64,000 nucleotides of DNA from JACZYA01 sp965247455 (GCA_965247455.1 CBDFHE010000018.1:705412-769411); one strand, 5' to 3'. Counted from the first letter of the stretch, positions 45,788 to 54,605 are shown. Numbers and translations: made by a program. The notes: generated by a model not told the origin, from the letters alone.

Positions 45788-46480
45788 ATGAGCCAACGCT
45801 TTGCGTTTGCGATTCTTGCCCTCGCGCTGAGCGCCACGGCGGGCGTGGCCCAGCAGGCACAACACAAACCGCTGCATCGCGAGCAAGACCCGACCAAGCA
45901 GTCGTTCGCCGACGTGGAGCGCTTCCGGGCGCTGTTCGAGTCGAGCGAGCGGGACGGGTGGCAGAAACCTTTCGAGGTGATGCGCGCGCTGGGAGTGAAA
46001 GCGGGGATGACGGTGGCCGACATCGGCGCGGGCACGGGCTACTTTGCGCGGCGGTGGGCGGTGGCGGTGGGGCGGGAAGGCACGGTCTTCGCTGCCGACC
46101 TCGAACCCAACATGGTGGTCGAGCTGCGCGCGAGCGCCGAGCGCGACGGCCTGGCGAACCTGATTCCCGTGCTGGCTTCCGCCGACGACCCGCGCCTGCC
46201 CGACGGCACTGCCGACCTGATCTTCATCTGCAACACCTGGCACCACATCGCCGACCGGGTGGCCTACGCCCGGCGCCTCCGGCGCGACCTGGCCGCCGGC
46301 GGGCGGGTGGCGATTGTCGATTTCTACAAGCGCGCCTTGCCGGTCGGTCCGCCCCCGCCGCACAAGCTGACGGCGGCGGAAGTGCAAGCCGAGTTTGAGG
46401 CGGCGGGCTACCGACTGGCGAAGCGGATAGACGAGCTGCTGCCCTACCAGTACGTGCTGGTCTTCGAGCCAACCGGTTAG
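45788..46480 (+). CDS. secreted SAM-dependent methyltransferase-like protein
   Basis: This 230-residue protein has a signal peptide (SQRFAFAILALALSATAGVA) and then a class I methyltransferase domain. VADIGAGTGYFARRWA is motif I, VFAADLEPNMV motif II, DLIFICNTWHHI motif IV region, and GGRVAIVDFYKR follows. An exported SAM-dependent enzyme is odd, because SAM is cytosolic, but such proteins are common in acidobacteria and proteobacteria. The ATG at 45788 sits 7 bases from GGAGG. Confidence 0.85.
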   Translation: MSQRFAFAILALALSATAGVAQQAQHKPLHREQDPTKQSFADVERFRALFESSERDGWQKPFEVMRALGVKAGMTVADIGAGTGYFARRWAVAVGREGTVFAADLEPNMVVELRASAERDGLANLIPVLASADDPRLPDGTADLIFICNTWHHIADRVAYARRLRRDLAAGGRVAIVDFYKRALPVGPPPPHKLTAAEVQAEFEAAGYRLAKRIDELLPYQYVLVFEPTG

Positions 46481-47126
46481 CCACAGAGACACGGAGGCCC
46501 AGAGAACGCAGGCAAGAATGCCTGCGCCACTAAACAGCGGACAGGAGGGCCCTTGGCAGAATTCAGGGCAAGCAGGCATTCTTGTCGGCCCGGTGCCCAA
46601 ACAACCTGCCACACAATCATTCACCGCAGAGAACGCCGAGGGCGCAGAGGAGCGCGGAGACCAGACGCAGGTAAGAATGCCTGCCGCGCCTGCCTGCGGT
46701 AGGCAGGGCAGGCAGGTCTGCGCTACTGAGGGTGGGGGCGACGGCCAGCCGCGCAGAACAAGCGGTCCCGCCCAGCGGGGCTTTCCAAGCTGACTCCTGG
46801 TTAGGAAGGCGCGTGGGCAGCGCGAGCTAGCACCCACCGCAGGTGCATGAACTTCAAGGGCTGAAGCCCTTTCTTCTAGCGGCAGAATTGCCGCCCCTGA
46901 AGGGGCGACCCACAAAGGAGTTCAGGCCACGGGCTTTCGCCCGTGGCATTCCCTTCGTCCCTTCACAGAGAACCCTCAGTGTGAACTCTGCCCTACCCAC
47001 TTGGTGGTGCAGCGTGGCGCCCTGAAGCGGGTGCCAAGCACCTCTTCCGGACATTGAAAGAACAACGAATGGCCCGCGGGACTGTGGTCGACAGAGATGT
47101 CTCCCCTACCGAGGCTGGAGTGACAC
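46481..47126. repeat. repeat-rich spacer
   Basis: It contains CAGAG-type repeats at about 46482 and 46622, GCCTGCCTGCGGTAGGCAGG at about 46689, and AAGGGCTGAAGCCCTTT at about 46856. Further units are a CACGGGCTTTCGCCCGTGG hairpin at about 46928 and GCACCTCTTCCGGACATTGA at about 47038. No gene is supported in these 640 bases. Confidence 0.7.
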
Positions 47127-47612
47127 CTAAGACTTGGGTGGCTGGGATTTTTCGGCGGGGGCGCGGGAACGGATGAAGTTGATGAGGTCCCATTTCTGCT
47201 TTTCGCGCAGGCGGCTGCCCTGGCCGGGCATGCCGGCGTGACCGCGGGTGAGGATGTAGAAGAGCTCGCCGTCGGTGCGTTTCTTCTGCTGGGCGGCGGT
47301 GAAGTCGGGGGTGGGAAGATGGTCGGCCACCGCCACTTCACCTTTGCCGTCGCCCTTGGGGCCGTGGCACCAAACGCACTGGGACGAAAAGAGGTTGCGC
47401 CCGCGCTGGATGGATCCCCGGTCGGGCGCGACGGGATTCTTGCGAGTTTTCTCCGCTTAGGGAATGACCAGCGGTTCGGGCGGTTTTTCTTGCGCGGGCT
47501 GTTCCGCCGGGGGCTTTTCTTCCTGGGCGGGAAGCGACGCGGTGCGCGCCGGTGCCAACAACACAGCTAGAGGGAAAAGAAGCCAGCCGGCCAGTGCAAC
47601 GGAATTACGCAT
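47127..47612 (-). pseudogene. secreted cytochrome c interrupted by an in-frame TAA
   Basis: Reading from the ATG at 47612: a signal peptide (NSVALAGWLLFPLAVLLAPA), a Pro/Glu linker ending PEPLVIP, then TAA at 47457-47459. In the same frame the protein continues AEKTRKNPVAPDRGSIQRGR, NLFSSQCVWCHGPKGDG with the haem-binding CVWCH, LTRGHAGMPGQG with the axial Met region, and WDLINFIRSRAP. No start codon lies between the stop and the haem site. So a single nonsense change separates signal and haem domain of one c-type cytochrome. Confidence 0.8.
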
Positions 47613-48412
47613 GTTCACCTCACATGTCCCCGCTGCCCGGCGGAACCTCGACTCCACCATAGCAACCCCGGCCCGACGGGGGAAGCCTGCCGCAGGCAGG
47701 CCTGACCCGCCGTACGGAGGTTATGCAACAGCTTCTAAACATCCCGCGCACTTTTGAAATCGGCACGCCTCATCCGCAAAGAGAAACAGCCGGCGATGAA
47801 TCCCGAAAGGATTCATCGCCGCTACTCGCCCGCCTTTGGCGGGGCAGACAAGAACGCCTGTCTGCGCGGCGGGGGAGAGGCAGACAAGAATGCCTGCCTG
47901 CGGCAGGCAGGTCTGCCCCACCAAATGGAGTGAGGGCGCCGCGCCTTTTTGAGTGAGCCGGTGGTTGTGGCGTCGCCCAAGAAGCGGTGTACTTGTTCAG
48001 AATGATCCGTGACACTCAGGATGGCCTGCGGCGCAACCCTGAACCTTTCTGGAGCGATTCTTTTTCTTCAGCCAGAGGGTTCTTTCTTCTCGCCTAACTG
48101 CCTGTCTCGTTTTGCGGTAGCAGTACCCACCTAACTCGCCTCTCCTGTAAGGGTTTCTGGGATGTCGGAACGGCCTCTTTTTTCGGAAAGCGTCACTAAT
48201 CATGTGGACGAGTACAAGTGGTTGACATGCGCCCGCGCGTGGCGGTAGCGTAGCTGGCGGTCGGGTTCTGACGGTTCCCTTTTTCGATCCCAAGCGAAGG
48301 ATGCGCAAGCGGGCACGCTCTGCGCGATTCCTTCCGCATCTTCGGGGTCAAGTTCTGTTCGACAGGCCGCACGGTGTTGGGACCTAGATCAACCTAAGCG
48401 AGGAGGGCAACC
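47613..48412. repeat. long repeat-rich spacer
   Basis: 47780-47930 holds CCGCCTTTGGCGGGGCAGAC, GGCAGACAAGAATGCCTGCC and GCCTGCGGCAGGCAGGTCTG repeat units. 47950-48412 is without recognised repeats. TTGACA at 48222 with TAGCGT 18 bases on may be a promoter for the gene at 48413. No gene is supported. Confidence 0.6.
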
Positions 48413-49168
48413 ATGCGAAGGACAGGAATTTTTTTGGTTGTGTTGTCGTTGCTGCTGCTGGCGTTGCCGGTGCTGGCGCAGGAGGAGAAGGGCACTATCG
48501 CCCGCATCGCCTTCTTCCGTGCCAAGCCGGGGATGCAACAGCAGCTTGAAGAAGGGCTGAAAAAGCACAATGCCTGGCACAAGGCGCAGAATGATCCCTG
48601 GGCGCGGGTCATGTGGAGTTACATCAGCGGGGAAGAGACCGGCATGTACGGGCGCGGCTCGTTCGGGCGCAAGTGGGAGGACTTTGACAACCCACCGGTC
48701 GATCAGGAGGCTCACGAGGCTGACGTGGTGGAGAACATCCTCCCCTATGTAGCTCCGGGGGCGCAGTGGCGCTTCTACGAATTCCTTCCCAAGCTGAACA
48801 AGCCGTTGGGGACGCCGGCGGCGATGTCGGAGATCGTCGTCTTCCGGGTGCGCTACGGCAAGAGCGCGGAGTTCGCCGACCTGATCAAGAAGTTCCACGA
48901 GGCGAGCGAGAAGACCAACTGGCCGGTGCACTACGAATGGCACAGGTTGGTCAACGGCGGCCCGGGCCCGGAGTATGTGTTGGTGCTCCCGCACGAGAAC
49001 TGGGCCAGCCTGAAAGGGCCGGAAAAGCCCTTTCCGGCGATGCTGGCGGAAGCCGTCGGGCAGGAGGAGGCCGAGGCGCTGCTGGAGCGTTGGCGCAAGG
49101 TGGTCAAGAGCGAGAGCAGCTCGCTGGCGCGCAACCGGCGTGACCTTCGCTACGTGCCGAGCCAGTAG
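48413..49168 (+). CDS. secreted protein of unknown function (duplicated alpha/beta-barrel-like)
   Basis: This 251-residue protein has a signal peptide (GIFLVVLSLLLLALPVLAQ). Two halves share a pattern: GTIARIAFFRAKPGMQQQLE, then HNAWHKAQNDPWARVMWSYI in the first, and SEIVVFRVRYGKSAEFADLI, then TNWPVHYEWHRLVNGG in the second. That resembles a duplicated dimeric alpha-beta-barrel (ABM-type) domain. I do not recognise a named family or active-site residues. The start has GGAGG about 9 bases upstream. It stands alone. Confidence 0.75.
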   Translation: MRRTGIFLVVLSLLLLALPVLAQEEKGTIARIAFFRAKPGMQQQLEEGLKKHNAWHKAQNDPWARVMWSYISGEETGMYGRGSFGRKWEDFDNPPVDQEAHEADVVENILPYVAPGAQWRFYEFLPKLNKPLGTPAAMSEIVVFRVRYGKSAEFADLIKKFHEASEKTNWPVHYEWHRLVNGGPGPEYVLVLPHENWASLKGPEKPFPAMLAEAVGQEEAEALLERWRKVVKSESSSLARNRRDLRYVPSQ

Positions 49169-49361
49169 AAGACGGCAACGGAAAAGCAGCGAAGCGTTCC
49201 TGCTTGAGAGCGGCAAGCACGACGCCTCGCCGAAGACGCTCTCACCGCAGAGGCACAGAGGACACAGAGGAAAGAGAAAGAAACGTATCTGAGAAAAGCC
49301 GACGAAGAATACCTCTCCCTCGACCACGCTCGGGACAAGCGGGCTTCTTCGCCGCTACCTG
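49169..49361. repeat. repeat-bearing spacer
   Basis: A CAGAG-type unit (ACCGCAGAGGCACAGAGGAC) lies at about 49244, and a GCCGACGAAGAAT...GGGCTTCTTCGCCGCTAC unit at about 49300-49360, related to 40916 and 7565. No gene. Confidence 0.65.
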
Positions 49362-50015
49362 CTAAAAGGCGGAAGAGTGGGCGGAGGGGCGGCGGGTGTT
49401 GGTGGAGAGGAACTCCACCGGAGAGGCGGGCTGGTCGGCGGCGAGCAGTGCGAGCGCCAGCGCCCAGAAGTGGTCGGCGTGGCCGGCGCGCTCGGTGCGG
49501 TCGGCGTCGAAGCGGACGTTGCCCGCCGGCGTCACAATGCGTTTGACGGCGGCGAGGGCGGCGCGCACCGCCGGGTCGGCGGGAATCCTGAGCCGACCGT
49601 CTTCCAGCAAACGTTTGACGCGCACGGCCAGGTCTTCCTTCACCGCCAGGGTGAACGTCACCGGCTCGACCCGGCTGCCCCACCGCTGCTGCAACTCCTC
49701 GGCCAGCATCGCTCCCAAACCCGAAGCATCAATCGCGCACCGCTTCACCGCATAGCCGAGACTCTGCGAGAACCCTTTTGGAAAAGGGTTCTCGCGCAGT
49801 TCGGACTCGGCAGTCAGGCGGCGGGCGAGGAGAGCGTCAAGGGTGGCGCGCTGTTGGCTGAAGGGCGTGCGTTCGAGCACGAAGACGCCGCGGGTCCAAA
49901 AGATGCGCGACTCGGGCGAGGCGAGGTCGTTTTCGACTTCGAGCAGCCAGAGCACGGTGAGGTCGCGGCGGCGGCCGATGTCCACGCCGAGGTAGCAATC
50001 AGCGACCTGTAACCT
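49362..50015 (-). pseudogene. phage terminase large subunit (FluMu Gp28-type), C-terminal nuclease part only
   Basis: About 215 residues remain. YLGVDIGRRRDLTVLW starts the RNase H-like nuclease domain. CAIDASGLGAMLAEELQQRW and HADHFWALALALLAA are the conserved later segments with the metal-binding Asp residues. The ATPase half, which should precede it, is absent. Upstream sequence (50016-50285) stays open but is made of dispersed repeats and has no coding character. This fits packaging genes of Mu-like phages and probably belongs to the remnant at 50847-57989. Confidence 0.75.
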
Positions 50016-50846
50016 GTGCCCAGCGACCGGTGAAGAAAGACGGACCTCAGGGGCTAAAGCCCCTTCATTAACGCGGCTTTGTTCGGCACGGCTCCTTCGA
50101 CTCCGCTCAGGACAAGTAAAGCCGTGCCCTGACAGCACCGCGGGGCTTGGTGCCACGGGCGGAAGCCCTTCGACTTCGCTTCCCTCGACTACGCTCCCAC
50201 CTTCGCCAAGGCTACGGTGGGCGGGCGGGACAGGCAGGACAGACCCGTGGCCTGAACTGGAGAGTGGCAGGTGGGCAGCGGGCACTGAGAAAGGAGGGGC
50301 GGCGGTGGCGGCTGGGTGTTTGTTAGATCGTTAAGTAGTCTGGATTCGCGGTAGTTGGCGGTGGTTCGCGGGAATTGGTGGTAGTTTTTCTTTTTGTTGG
50401 AGTTGCGGCGGGATATGCTCCAGGGAGAAGTGAGAGGCGTGCGGGAATAGTCTGGAATTATACGGGGAATGTCCCCGGTTCTTGACTTAACGCTTACTGA
50501 AAACAAAAGGCTTACTCACACTCAAAGCTGAACTGTCGGCGGAAACCGGGGACAGGCACAAGTTTCGAGGCAACCCACTGACAACATTAAAGATAAACCG
50601 GGGACAGGCTGCAATACGCTGGAAAAAACCGGGGACAAACCGGGGACACAGTTTCAGAATCTGGAGAGGGAGGAGAGCCCACGAGCGGCTTCCCTCCCCC
50701 ACCAGGACTGCGCCTGACGGACTACCTGGGCGGGGGAGCGACCTACTACGAGGACCTCACAGCTAGGGACCCGAAGGAGGATCGTCCGAAGCCACCAGCT
50801 TCTTTTCTAACGGCGCGCGACCCCATCGCGCCCCGTTAAGGGTCAA
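50016..50846. repeat. long spacer with palindromic repeats and CCGGGGACA repeats
   Basis: 50040-50250 carries AGGGGCTAAAGCCCCTT, GGCACGGCTCCTTCGACTCC and TAAAGCCGTGCCCTGAC units seen elsewhere. 50465-50650 carries at least five copies of an ACCGGGGACA motif, one inverted, with irregular spacing. No gene is supported in these 830 bases. Confidence 0.65.
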
Positions 50847-51044
50847 CTACTGCCGCTCCCCGCAGCGGGCCAGGAGCGCCTTGGCGCGGGCGAGACGCTC
50901 AGTGCTTCTGCGGAGCTGCTCCGAGGTGATGACCCCGCCCTTGAACTGCACGTTGAGTCGCTGCTCCGCCTGGGTGATCTGCGCCAGCCGGCGCTGGGCG
51001 TTTGCGCGGTCAACGACTTCAATATCAATGCGGGCAGTGGCCAT
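50847..51044 (-). CDS. small coiled-coil phage-type protein
   Basis: This 65-residue helical protein (RIDIEVVDRANAQRRLAQIT, then AEQRLNVQFKGGVITSEQLR) ends in CGERQ. It starts ATG and faces the MerR-like gene divergently. I do not recognise the family; the region is phage-like. Confidence 0.5.
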   Translation of the reverse strand: MATARIDIEVVDRANAQRRLAQITQAEQRLNVQFKGGVITSEQLRRSTERLARAKALLARCGERQ

Positions 51045-51087
51045 TTTAGCCTTGACAACTTCTTAGATATACGCGACTATTGGGCGC

Positions 51088-51345
51088 ATGAGTCCTCTTT
51101 CCACCACGGAAGTTGCCACTAAAGCTGGAATCGATAGGGCTACGCTGGAGCGCTGGATTGCCGAGGGCAATATTGCGCCGAAGACCGTTGCGGCTGGAAA
51201 GCGCCGCTATCGAATCTGGACTGCAAGCGATGTGGCGCGGGTGCGGGCGTACAAAGCGGCGCACTACCGCAAGGGGAGAGGGCGCAAGAAACTGAAGTTG
51301 AGGAGCGAGAGGCGGCGGCGGTCGAAACGCCGCACGCCTCTCTAA
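51088..51345 (+). CDS. MerR-type helix-turn-helix protein
   Basis: This 85-residue protein has a MerR-like winged helix: STTEVATKAGIDRATLERWI, then TVAAGKRRYRIWTASDVARV. A very basic tail follows (KGRGRKKLKLRSERRRRSKR). It has no effector domain, so it resembles a phage regulator or excisionase-like protein. It is followed by another small plus-strand gene, 27 bases on. Confidence 0.75.
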   Translation: MSPLSTTEVATKAGIDRATLERWIAEGNIAPKTVAAGKRRYRIWTASDVARVRAYKAAHYRKGRGRKKLKLRSERRRRSKRRTPL

Positions 51346-51372
51346 ACACAACGACCTATCTAGGAGGGCGCC

Positions 51373-51657
51373 GTGTCTAAGAGAAAAGTACCGCAAGTAG
51401 CACCCATTTTCCATCCCCCACCGGAAGTGAAGGAGTTGGGCGGCTGTTTGCTGAACCTGACCGACCTGCAAGTGGAACTGAAACGCATGATCAGCGTGCT
51501 GGAAATTTTCGGCGAGGACAGGATTGAAGACATCCGCGACCTGCACGCCATCAACTTTGCCCTGCTCACCGTGCTGGAAAAGGTGGTCGCGGAGATGGAC
51601 CAGGCGCTGACCCAGGCGGACCAAAGTTGGCGCCGCTTGGCGGCCAGCGGCGGCTGA
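51373..51657 (+). CDS. small helical protein of unknown function
   Basis: This 94-residue protein starts MSKRKVPQVAPIFHPPPEVK and continues as amphipathic helices (VELKRMISVLEIFGEDRIED). GTG is the start, with AGGAGG about 7 bases upstream at 51361, a good ribosome site. Not recognised. It probably shares a transcript with the MerR-type gene. Confidence 0.65.
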   Translation: MSKRKVPQVAPIFHPPPEVKELGGCLLNLTDLQVELKRMISVLEIFGEDRIEDIRDLHAINFALLTVLEKVVAEMDQALTQADQSWRRLAASGG

Positions 51658-51693
51658 GGAGGGACTCTGATTTTCAAACACCGACTTTCCCCC

Positions 51694-51870
51694 TCAAGTT
51701 GAAGTGGGGCGCGTCTCAGTCTTGCGCTGGGTTGTCTCCACCACCGGCTCAAGCTCGATGGAGCCACTCTCGCCCAGCGTCCTCGCCACTTCTGGCGGAA
51801 CCTCGAATACTTCCCCCGGGCCGTAGGTCCGACCGTCGTGCTTGATGTTGCTTTTCGCTTTTACTTTCAT
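51694..51870 (-). CDS. small phage protein (Mu-like), beta-rich
   Basis: This 58-residue protein (MKVKAKSNIKHDGRTYGPGE, then VFEVPPEVARTLGESGSIEL) resembles a class of small phage proteins found near structural genes. Its ATG overlaps the stop of the upstream gene (ATGA), which fixes the start and the operon. The C-terminus is Thr/Arg-rich. Confidence 0.7.
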   Translation of the reverse strand: MKVKAKSNIKHDGRTYGPGEVFEVPPEVARTLGESGSIELEPVVETTQRKTETRPTST

Positions 51871-52817
51871 GCGTGCACCCTCCCTTTTTGACCTTGATAG
51901 CGGTCTTTGTCCTCGTGGAATTTGCGCACGTCTTGTAAGACCAGGAGCTCTTCCAGCGGAACACCCTTTTCCTTGGCCCTTGCGCGTGCGGCTTCGCACT
52001 CTTCGATAGAGAACACGCTCGGCGGCTGGAACCTCCACGGAGCATGGGGGTCGTTGGCGGGCCGGTCTGTGCGATGTAGCTCGTCGAATTCCGTCTGGCT
52101 AAGCTCCACCACCTCTCCGAGGTTATAGATTCCGGTGTGGGCAAGATTCTCCCGCCGCTCCACACGTTCGCGGGCCACAGCGCGGACTTCACCCCCCTGT
52201 CTGCCAAGGAACCAATCGACCCACGCCTCGCTCAGAGCCTGGACGTTCGTAGGGAGAGAGTTGAGTAGGGCATCGAAGCGGTCCTGGTCCAGGTCGAGGT
52301 AGCTCACTCTGGTGACAACTACTTCGTCAACTCCCATTTCCAGGGCTCGCGCCTTTTCATGCATACTGCCGGTCAGCCCCCGGCGCTTTTGCAGCAGGCT
52401 GGCGAGCTGGCCGAGCTGCTCGTGAATCTGCTGGTCGGCTGCCAGGCGCTCTTCGGCCAGCGCTGCCAAGGCGTTCTGATTCTTCTCCCGCTCGGCGGCC
52501 TCCGCAGCAGTAGGCTCGCAACTCTTAATCTGTTTCTCCACCCGTTCGAGCTGTTCGTACCAGACGTCGAGCTTATCTTCCGCCGCCCGCAAGTCGGCGA
52601 GGCAACGATCCAGGAGCTCAGAAGCCCAGCCGCCTTGTGTGAGTGTCCGCTCCGCATATTGCTCTCGCTTCTTTTGCAGGTCGGCGACTTTCTCCTTCTC
52701 GCGAGTGATGCGCCTCTGGAGCTCTTCGCGCTGGCGCTCAAGCTCCTCCTGTTGCAGCACGGTCGCCTTCGACCGAGGCGTCCACTTGCCGCTGCTTGCG
52801 CTCTCCTTCTTAGGCAT
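51867..52817 (-). CDS. coiled-coil phage-region protein of unknown function
   Basis: This 316-residue protein has a Lys/Ser-rich N-terminus. A long coiled coil follows, about residues 20-150, rich in Glu, Gln, Arg (QQEELERQREELQRRITREK). The C-terminal part has RFDALLNSLPTNVQALSEAW and a Glu/Lys-rich tail. The ATG at 52817 sits a few bases after AAGGAGG, better than the TTG at 52838. I do not recognise the family. It is the third gene of the repressor-led operon. Confidence 0.7.
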   Translation of the reverse strand: MPKKESASSGKWTPRSKATVLQQEELERQREELQRRITREKEKVADLQKKREQYAERTLTQGGWASELLDRCLADLRAAEDKLDVWYEQLERVEKQIKSCEPTAAEAAEREKNQNALAALAEERLAADQQIHEQLGQLASLLQKRRGLTGSMHEKARALEMGVDEVVVTRVSYLDLDQDRFDALLNSLPTNVQALSEAWVDWFLGRQGGEVRAVARERVERRENLAHTGIYNLGEVVELSQTEFDELHRTDRPANDPHAPWRFQPPSVFSIEECEAARARAKEKGVPLEELLVLQDVRKFHEDKDRYQGQKGRVHA

Positions 52818-52834
52818 AGATTCCTCCTTACTTT

Positions 52835-53323
52835 TCAAATCTCGGCACGCTCCTGCCTGACCCGCCGCAGCGCTTCGCCGAATTCAATCTTCTCGGTCCG
52901 CGCCAGCTCCTCAGCTTCTTCGGCCAGTTCCATGCCAACCACAACCGTCCCGGGCAGCGGCGGGGTGAACAGAACTTTCGGCTTCCCCTTTCGCCGCACC
53001 TGGTGAAGCGCTTCGCCAAACTCGATCTTTTCAGTCTGCGCCAACTCTTCGGCTTCTTCGGCCAGTTCCATGCCAACCACAACCGTCCCCGGCAGCGGCG
53101 GGGTGAAGAGAACTTTCGGCTTTCCCTTTCGCCGCACCTGGTGAAGCGCTTCGCCGAACTCGATATTTTCAGTCCGCGCCAGCTCTTCGGCTTCTTCGGC
53201 GAGTTCCATGCCAACCACAACAGTGCCGGGCACCGGCGGGGTGAAGGCGACTTTCGGTTTCAAGAATATGACCGGCATATTCTTAAAGAAAAACTCGACC
53301 CATCGGTTATCAAAGGCGGCCAT
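52835..53323 (-). CDS. protein of three tandem 46-residue repeats
   Basis: This 162-residue protein has a short unique N-terminus (about 21 residues). Three near-identical 46-residue units follow, each reading KPKVxFTPPxPGTVVVGMEL, then AEEAEELAxTExIEFGEAL. The DNA repeats with a 138-base period, at about 53261-53124, 53123-52986 and 52985-52848. The unit is a beta-turn followed by an acidic helix. I do not recognise it. It starts 2 bases after the repressor stop, in the same operon. Confidence 0.75.
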   Translation of the reverse strand: MAAFDNRWVEFFFKNMPVIFLKPKVAFTPPVPGTVVVGMELAEEAEELARTENIEFGEALHQVRRKGKPKVLFTPPLPGTVVVGMELAEEAEELAQTEKIEFGEALHQVRRKGKPKVLFTPPLPGTVVVGMELAEEAEELARTEKIEFGEALRRVRQERAEI

Positions 53324-53325
53324 GC

Positions 53326-54348
53326 TTATTCCTCATTCGGGCTCTGGAACCAGGCGACTACGCGCCCGATGATCTTGCAGCCGTCCCACACTCTGAGCTC
53401 TTCAGGCGCTTGCTTCTTGGCCTCGTCTTGAGCGTCACTTTTCTCCCTAGCCTCGGCAGCCGTAACCAGCCCCGCTGCTTCACTGCGCGCCCTTTCAGCC
53501 TCTACCATTTCGGGTGTTTCGGAGATTACCGATGAAAGCGCTCGGGCTCTCTCCCAAAGTTCCTGACAGCGGGCACTGGCTTTTTCAAACTTCTCCTGCA
53601 ACCTTGCTCTTTCGGAACCCTTGATGGGCTCCTCGGATGGGCCTGGGTGCGACCAACTGCCAATGGCGACGGACTCACCCCTTCCTGGCGCCCAAGTGCG
53701 CTCTGAGTCATTGAACGGCCCGACTGTGGCATAGTAGGTTAGGTCCGTGAGCGCGTAACGCTTGCAGTGCAGCCTGCCCATGAACAATCCGGTTGGCCAA
53801 TTCCACCATTCTTCCTCTCGTGCTGTGAACTCCACCAGCACGATCTTGTCCCAGCATGGCCGAGGATCCTGTGGTTCGGCAGCGGGTTCCAGGACCACAA
53901 CGTCGCCTTCATCAAACACCAGCCCCGCAGATTTCTTATCGACAACCAGGCAGACGGTCGAATCAGGATTAGGGATGAACCTTTCGGGCAAGGGGACAAC
54001 GATCTGCGTTTGCTCGATTCCCTCTGGAGTCTTGTGAGCTAGCGGAACCGGCACGCGGCCCTTCACGATCTCGTTGGCGATGGACGATATCAAACCGGGG
54101 TTGATGCCAGCCTGCTCCAAGAACCAGAGATTTTCAGGGTAACGTGCCAGGTCCCCTAAGGCCACGTAGGCCTCAGCGGTTGGGACTCCCTTACCTGACT
54201 CCCATTCTGAAATCCTCGGCCGCGCGACGCGGAGTCGCTTGGCGAATTGTTCATGATTCATCCCTAGGGCTGTGCGCAGCTTCTTTACACGCTCTCCGAT
54301 TTCAGAGCCCCTTTTCATTTTCTTTTTGACCTGCCGCCCGGTTTGCAT
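53326..54348 (-). CDS. phage repressor (XRE helix-turn-helix plus S24-like sensor region)
   Basis: This 340-residue protein has an XRE-type helix-turn-helix at about residues 12-65 (VKKLRTALGMNHEQFAKRLR, then VARPRISEWESGKGVP). A LexA/S24-like region follows, around DSTVCLVVDKKSAGLVFDEG and DVVVLEP. The C-terminal part has a coiled coil. It should hold the prophage lysogenic by binding the operators near 54575. The ATG at 54348 has GGAGGG 6 bases upstream. It overlaps the HTH gene at 54315 and leads a leftward operon of at least four genes. Confidence 0.8.
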   Translation of the reverse strand: MQTGRQVKKKMKRGSEIGERVKKLRTALGMNHEQFAKRLRVARPRISEWESGKGVPTAEAYVALGDLARYPENLWFLEQAGINPGLISSIANEIVKGRVPVPLAHKTPEGIEQTQIVVPLPERFIPNPDSTVCLVVDKKSAGLVFDEGDVVVLEPAAEPQDPRPCWDKIVLVEFTAREEEWWNWPTGLFMGRLHCKRYALTDLTYYATVGPFNDSERTWAPGRGESVAIGSWSHPGPSEEPIKGSERARLQEKFEKASARCQELWERARALSSVISETPEMVEAERARSEAAGLVTAAEAREKSDAQDEAKKQAPEELRVWDGCKIIGRVVAWFQSPNEE

Positions 54349-54548
54349 CGTCTGCCCTCCAGCCAACGTTTCACATTGGCTGGATGATACCTGACCGCAC
54401 GATTCGTGAGCCGAATAAATTTCGGACCCCTGCCTCTGTTCCGCCAATCCTTAACAGTCAGGGGCGAAACCTGAAGCAATTCAGCCAGCTCACGCGGCGT
54501 GAACAGCCTCTCCATGCTGTCTTTGTGCAATGTTTGCCGGGCCTTCAT
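54315..54548 (-). CDS. excisionase-like helix-turn-helix protein
   Basis: This 77-residue (or 66-residue from 54515) protein has the HTH_17 pattern RLFTPRELAELLQVSPLTVK, then DWRNRGRGPKFIRL and AVRYHPANVKRWLE. It overlaps the repressor gene start by 34 bases on the same strand. It may regulate the divergent promoter or act in excision. No strong ribosome site decides between the two starts. Confidence 0.7.
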   Translation of the reverse strand: MKARQTLHKDSMERLFTPRELAELLQVSPLTVKDWRNRGRGPKFIRLTNRAVRYHPANVKRWLEGRRCKPGGRSKRK

Positions 54549-54555
54549 TTTGTGC

Positions 54556-54605
54556 TTGACAATCCTTTTTCGACATCGTACGCTATCGTACAGTACAGTA
54601 CAGAC
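54556..54605 (+). promoter_or_regulatory. phage early promoter with helical-phase operator repeats
   Basis: TTGACA (54556-54561) and TACGCT (54579-54584) are 17 bases apart. Over the -10 and start site run two 10-base direct repeats, ATCGTACGCT and ATCGTACAGT, then ACAGTACAGA (54575-54604). This spacing, one helical turn, suits a repressor operator. The regulator gene starts at 54606. Confidence 0.65.

Noticed and set aside
47997..48308. A 103-codon minus-strand open frame in the spacer before the secreted protein gene
   Set aside because: Composition is Arg/Pro/Gly-rich without any motif or ribosome site. It looks like random GC-rich DNA.
50016..50285. A 90-codon N-terminal extension of the terminase fragment
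   Set aside because: It is translated from REP-like repeats (for example FTCPERSRRSRAEQS), so it is not part of the phage gene.
50465..50660. A CRISPR array at the CCGGGGACA repeats
   Set aside because: The repeats are only about 10 bases, spacing is irregular, one is inverted, and no cas gene is near.
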